From Actinomycetota bacterium (GTDB lineage: Bacteria; Actinomycetota; Acidimicrobiia; Acidimicrobiales; Poriferisodalaceae): a DNA stretch of 7,657 nucleotides. Under the pieces are notes generated by a model that had not been told where the DNA came from, searched no databases, and saw only the letters and a program-made list of their open reading frames with translations. The position numbers and the translations under genes were made by a program. The first letter of the stretch is position 1. Each line of letters begins with the position of its first letter. This document shows positions 5,982 through 7,657 of the stretch, piece after piece. The stretch spans positions 1,605 to 9,261 of the forward strand of contig JAADHX010000505.1 in assembly GCA_013151655.1 (NCBI GenBank), given 5' to 3'.

Positions 5982-6008
5982 GGGTATCGCCAGTCACTAC
6001 TGGCACCC
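5982..6008 (-). other. Intra-operon RNA hairpin directly after the coxE stop
   Basis: In the minus-strand transcript GCCAGT (6004-5999) pairs perfectly with ACTGGC (5994-5989) around a 4-nt loop, AGTG. Four more pairs (GGGT at 6008-6005 with ACCC at 5985-5982) extend the stem past a 3-nt ATC bulge. It begins one base after the coxE stop codon and is followed by pyrimidine-rich TTCACCTTTCC without a true T-run. It could be a partial terminator, an mRNA processing or 3'-end stabilising element, or chance. It sits in the largest gap of an otherwise tightly packed operon. Confidence 0.4.
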
Positions 6009-6009
6009 G

Positions 6010-7158
6010 CTACGGTCGATGACCGATCACGGCGGCCAACCGTTCGAGGGAGTCATATGCGTGGCCCTCGACGAACGTATCGACATGGGGCAGGGCGGCG
6101 GCCATGCCTTTGGCCAAAGGTGCGTAACCAGGCGTGTGTTTCAGCGGATTTACCCAGATGAGCTGATGAGTGACTCGATGGAGACGCTCCATCTGATCGG
6201 CTAACTCATCAGCTTCGCCGCGATCCCAGCCGTCGGACAAGACAACGACGTTGGCGCCGCGGGCGAATCCTCTGATCCCCCACTCGTCGTTGAACTGACG
6301 GAGGGTCTCGCCGAGCCTCGTACCTCCTGACCAGTCACGAACCGACTCGCTCGCAGCCTGAAGCGCCGCATCGGGGTCGCGGCTTTTGAGCTCGCGGGTT
6401 ATTCGGGTCAGTCGCGTACCGATAGTGAAGGCTTCGACGCGGGCCCGGCCCACAACGGCAGCGTGGGCGAATCGGAGCAGCGCCCTGGCATAGTTTTCCA
6501 TCGATCCAGAAACGTCGACTAACAACACCAGCCGTCGCGGCCGCCGGTCGGTTTCGCGGAACGACCTTCGGATCGGTTCGCCGCCAGTTGCCAACGCTTT
6601 TCGAACAGTTCGACCAAGGTCGGGGCGACGAGTGTGGCGTCTGGTCGGTTTGAGTCGGCGCGACGGTCGAGTCTGGGCGGTCCACCGGAGGCCAGCCATG
6701 AGCTGATGCAACTGCTCCAGTTCGGAGTCGGTGCATTCGGAGAAATCCTTATGGCGCAACACTTCGACCGAGCTCCAGCGCACTTGGATGATCGGCCCGT
6801 CGGACTCTTCTTGGCCATCCTGAGCTCCATCGCCTTCGTCGTCGGTGGCGAGCATCACCTCAACCGGTGGCGTCGGGAGGACGTTTACGTCGAAACCCTT
6901 GAACTGGCCCCAAAACACTGTGAACGCAGCGTCGTAGATTTCGGCATGGTCAGGGTCGGAGGTGAGCGTGGCTCTTCCGGCCCAAAACACCGACTTGGCA
7001 TCGGTGAAATCGACGGCGTCCAGGGCAGACACGAAACTCAGGCACTGGGTGATCGAAACGTCGAGCCCAGCACCACGTAACACCCCGGTGAATGCGGCCG
7101 CCACCTCCGCGGCCTCTGGCATCTTGGCACGAGAGGTGTTAGCCACGGCAGTTGGCAC
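6010..7158 (-). CDS. coxE: CoxE: VWA domain protein of CO dehydrogenase maturation
   Basis: A 382-residue VWA_CoxE family protein. CoxE works with the AAA+ ATPase CoxD, encoded just upstream, in maturing the active site of CO dehydrogenase-type molybdenum hydroxylases; MoxR-VWA pairs commonly act as metal-insertion or remodelling machines. The first 200 residues are the family's helical region, including VFWGQFKG (81-88), with an acidic stretch around 106-120 and a basic one around 163-210. The VWA domain follows, with an intact MIDAS metal site: DVSGSM (D215, S217, S219), T280 in GGTRLGE, and D309 in VVLSDGWDRG. The end NPLKHTPGYAPLAKGMAAALPHVD (337-360, in two parts NPLKHTPGY and MAAALPHVD) is typical of CoxE. 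The frame opens with GTG at 7158, 40 bp after the moxR stop; GTG at 7146 and ATG at 7122 are alternatives and none has a strong Shine-Dalgarno site. There are no membrane segments, so it should be cytoplasmic. Confidence 0.93.
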   Translation of the reverse strand: MPTAVANTSRAKMPEAAEVAAAFTGVLRGAGLDVSITQCLSFVSALDAVDFTDAKSVFWAGRATLTSDPDHAEIYDAAFTVFWGQFKGFDVNVLPTPPVEVMLATDDEGDGAQDGQEESDGPIIQVRWSSVEVLRHKDFSECTDSELEQLHQLMAGLRWTAQTRPSRRLKPTRRHTRRPDLGRTVRKALATGGEPIRRSFRETDRRPRRLVLLVDVSGSMENYARALLRFAHAAVVGRARVEAFTIGTRLTRITRELKSRDPDAALQAASESVRDWSGGTRLGETLRQFNDEWGIRGFARGANVVVLSDGWDRGEADELADQMERLHRVTHQLIWVNPLKHTPGYAPLAKGMAAALPHVDTFVEGHAYDSLERLAAVIGHRP

Positions 7159-7198
7159 CGCTCAGGGTCGACAGAATCACCAGCAGTGGCCGCCGAAA

Positions 7199-7657
7199 CT
7201 AGACGCGGCCAACGGCCGCGAGGACCTCGTCGAACGCAGTACCCATAACCCGTAGCTGGTCTTCGCGGTACTTCAGCACGGTTCCGATGGTGGCCCTGAT
7301 TGTGTCGGCGTCGAGAGACTGTTCGCCGAGCATGGTGAGCGCCTTCGACCAATCGATGCTCTCGGCCACACCTGGTGGTTTGTACAGTCCGAGCGACCGC
7401 ATCGATGCGACCGCTGCCGCAACCTCGGTGGTAACCCGGTCGGACGCGCCATCGGACTTGAGGCGAACAATCTCGACCTCGCGTTCGAACTCTGGATGTT
7501 CGACCCAGTGGTACAGGCATCGACGCTTGAGGGCGTCGTGAACATCTCGGGTGCGGTTGGAGGTGATTACCACGATTGGTGGCCGTTCGGCGGCGATGGT
7601 TCCGAGCTCAGGGATGGTGACCGCGTACTCAGACAGCACCTCAAGAAGGAAGGCTTC
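7199..7657 (-). CDS. coxD: MoxR/CoxD-family AAA+ ATPase, C-terminal part (gene runs off the right edge)
   Basis: The last 152 residues of a MoxR-family AAA+ ATPase of the CoxD type; the N-terminal half with Walker A and B lies outside the window. The frame is open to the last base, reading EAFLLEVLSEY before the first possible start (GTG at 7639), so that GTG is internal rather than the gene start. Visible features are TIPELGTI (14-21), sensor 1 ITSN (31-34), the arginine-finger segment ALKRRCLYHW (42-51), the sensor-2/lid region KPPGVAESIDW (93-103), and a helical C-terminus. CoxD in Oligotropha is needed to build the sulfur- and copper-containing molybdenum active site of CO dehydrogenase. 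Pairing with coxE 40 bp downstream and the CLYHW signature favour CoxD over other MoxR branches. Whether this operon serves a true CO dehydrogenase or another molybdenum hydroxylase cannot be told here. Confidence 0.93.
   Translation of the reverse strand, partial: EAFLLEVLSEYAVTIPELGTIAAERPPIVVITSNRTRDVHDALKRRCLYHWVEHPEFEREVEIVRLKSDGASDRVTTEVAAAVASMRSLGLYKPPGVAESIDWSKALTMLGEQSLDADTIRATIGTVLKYREDQLRVMGTAFDEVLAAVGRV

Noticed and set aside
5404..6204. A 266-codon open frame on the plus strand
   Set aside because: It lies antisense to three conserved genes (both xdhC genes and the end of coxE). Its translation is Ser/Arg/Pro/Thr-rich without family motifs, as expected for a high-G+C shadow frame.
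6634..7080. A 148-codon plus-strand open frame
   Set aside because: It is fully antisense to coxE and has no recognisable domain or ribosome-binding site.
1..7657. Mobile elements, CRISPR arrays, tRNA or rRNA genes, defence or toxin-antitoxin genes
   Set aside because: Coding density is high with recognisable housekeeping and metabolic genes; no transposase, regularly spaced repeats, cloverleaf or rRNA-like stretch was seen.

Overview
The window (about 60% G+C by eye) looks chromosomal and most likely actinobacterial. The strongest taxonomic marker is the adjacent pair DUF501 + Ppx/GppA phosphatase, which in actinobacteria (Rv1025-Rv1026 in Mycobacterium tuberculosis) follows eno and a DivIC/FtsB gene. 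A GspE/PilB ATPase and a carbon-monoxide-dehydrogenase (cox) accessory cluster in one actinobacterial genome would suit a deep lineage such as Acidimicrobiia, but that placement is inference.

Layout. Block A, minus strand, 12-1761: DUF501 protein, then Ppx/GppA phosphatase overlapping it by 11 bp, then 9 bp later the N-terminal half of a RimJ/RimL-type GNAT acetyltransferase. The GNAT frame meets a TAG exactly where the family normally has a Trp (GYWIDE read as GY*IDE). Block B, plus strand, 1833-3545: a full-length PilB/GspE-type secretion or pilus ATPase with two tandem 24-residue MshEN motifs that predict cyclic-di-GMP binding. It is divergent from DUF501, convergent with the next block, and has no pilus neighbours inside the window. 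Block C, minus strand, 3606 to the right edge: in transcription order a MoxR/CoxD AAA+ ATPase (its N-terminus lies outside the window), CoxE (VWA domain), a short XdhC N-domain protein, a longer XdhC protein, a MocA/MobA-like cytidylyltransferase, and CoxG (SRPBCC domain with a C-terminal membrane anchor).

Block C reads as one operon. Its last four genes overlap by 1, 4 and 10 bp, and CoxG has a strong Shine-Dalgarno site. Together the genes form a maturation and electron-delivery set for a molybdenum hydroxylase of the xanthine oxidase/CO dehydrogenase family. MocA would make the cytosine dinucleotide form of the cofactor, the XdhC proteins would handle cofactor sulfuration and insertion, CoxD and CoxE would drive active-site assembly, and CoxG would link the enzyme to membrane quinone. 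The catalytic genes (coxM/S/L type) are not in the window and would be expected beyond the right edge.

I see no tRNA, rRNA, CRISPR array, insertion sequence or attachment site. Non-coding DNA is confined to short gaps. Three of these carry structure worth noting: a perfect 10-bp palindromic hairpin before DUF501, decaying 14-bp repeats at the pilB stop, and a hairpin directly after the coxE stop. No clearly new system is visible. The best leads are the nonsense-interrupted GNAT gene, the isolated c-di-GMP-type PilB, and the two-piece XdhC arrangement.
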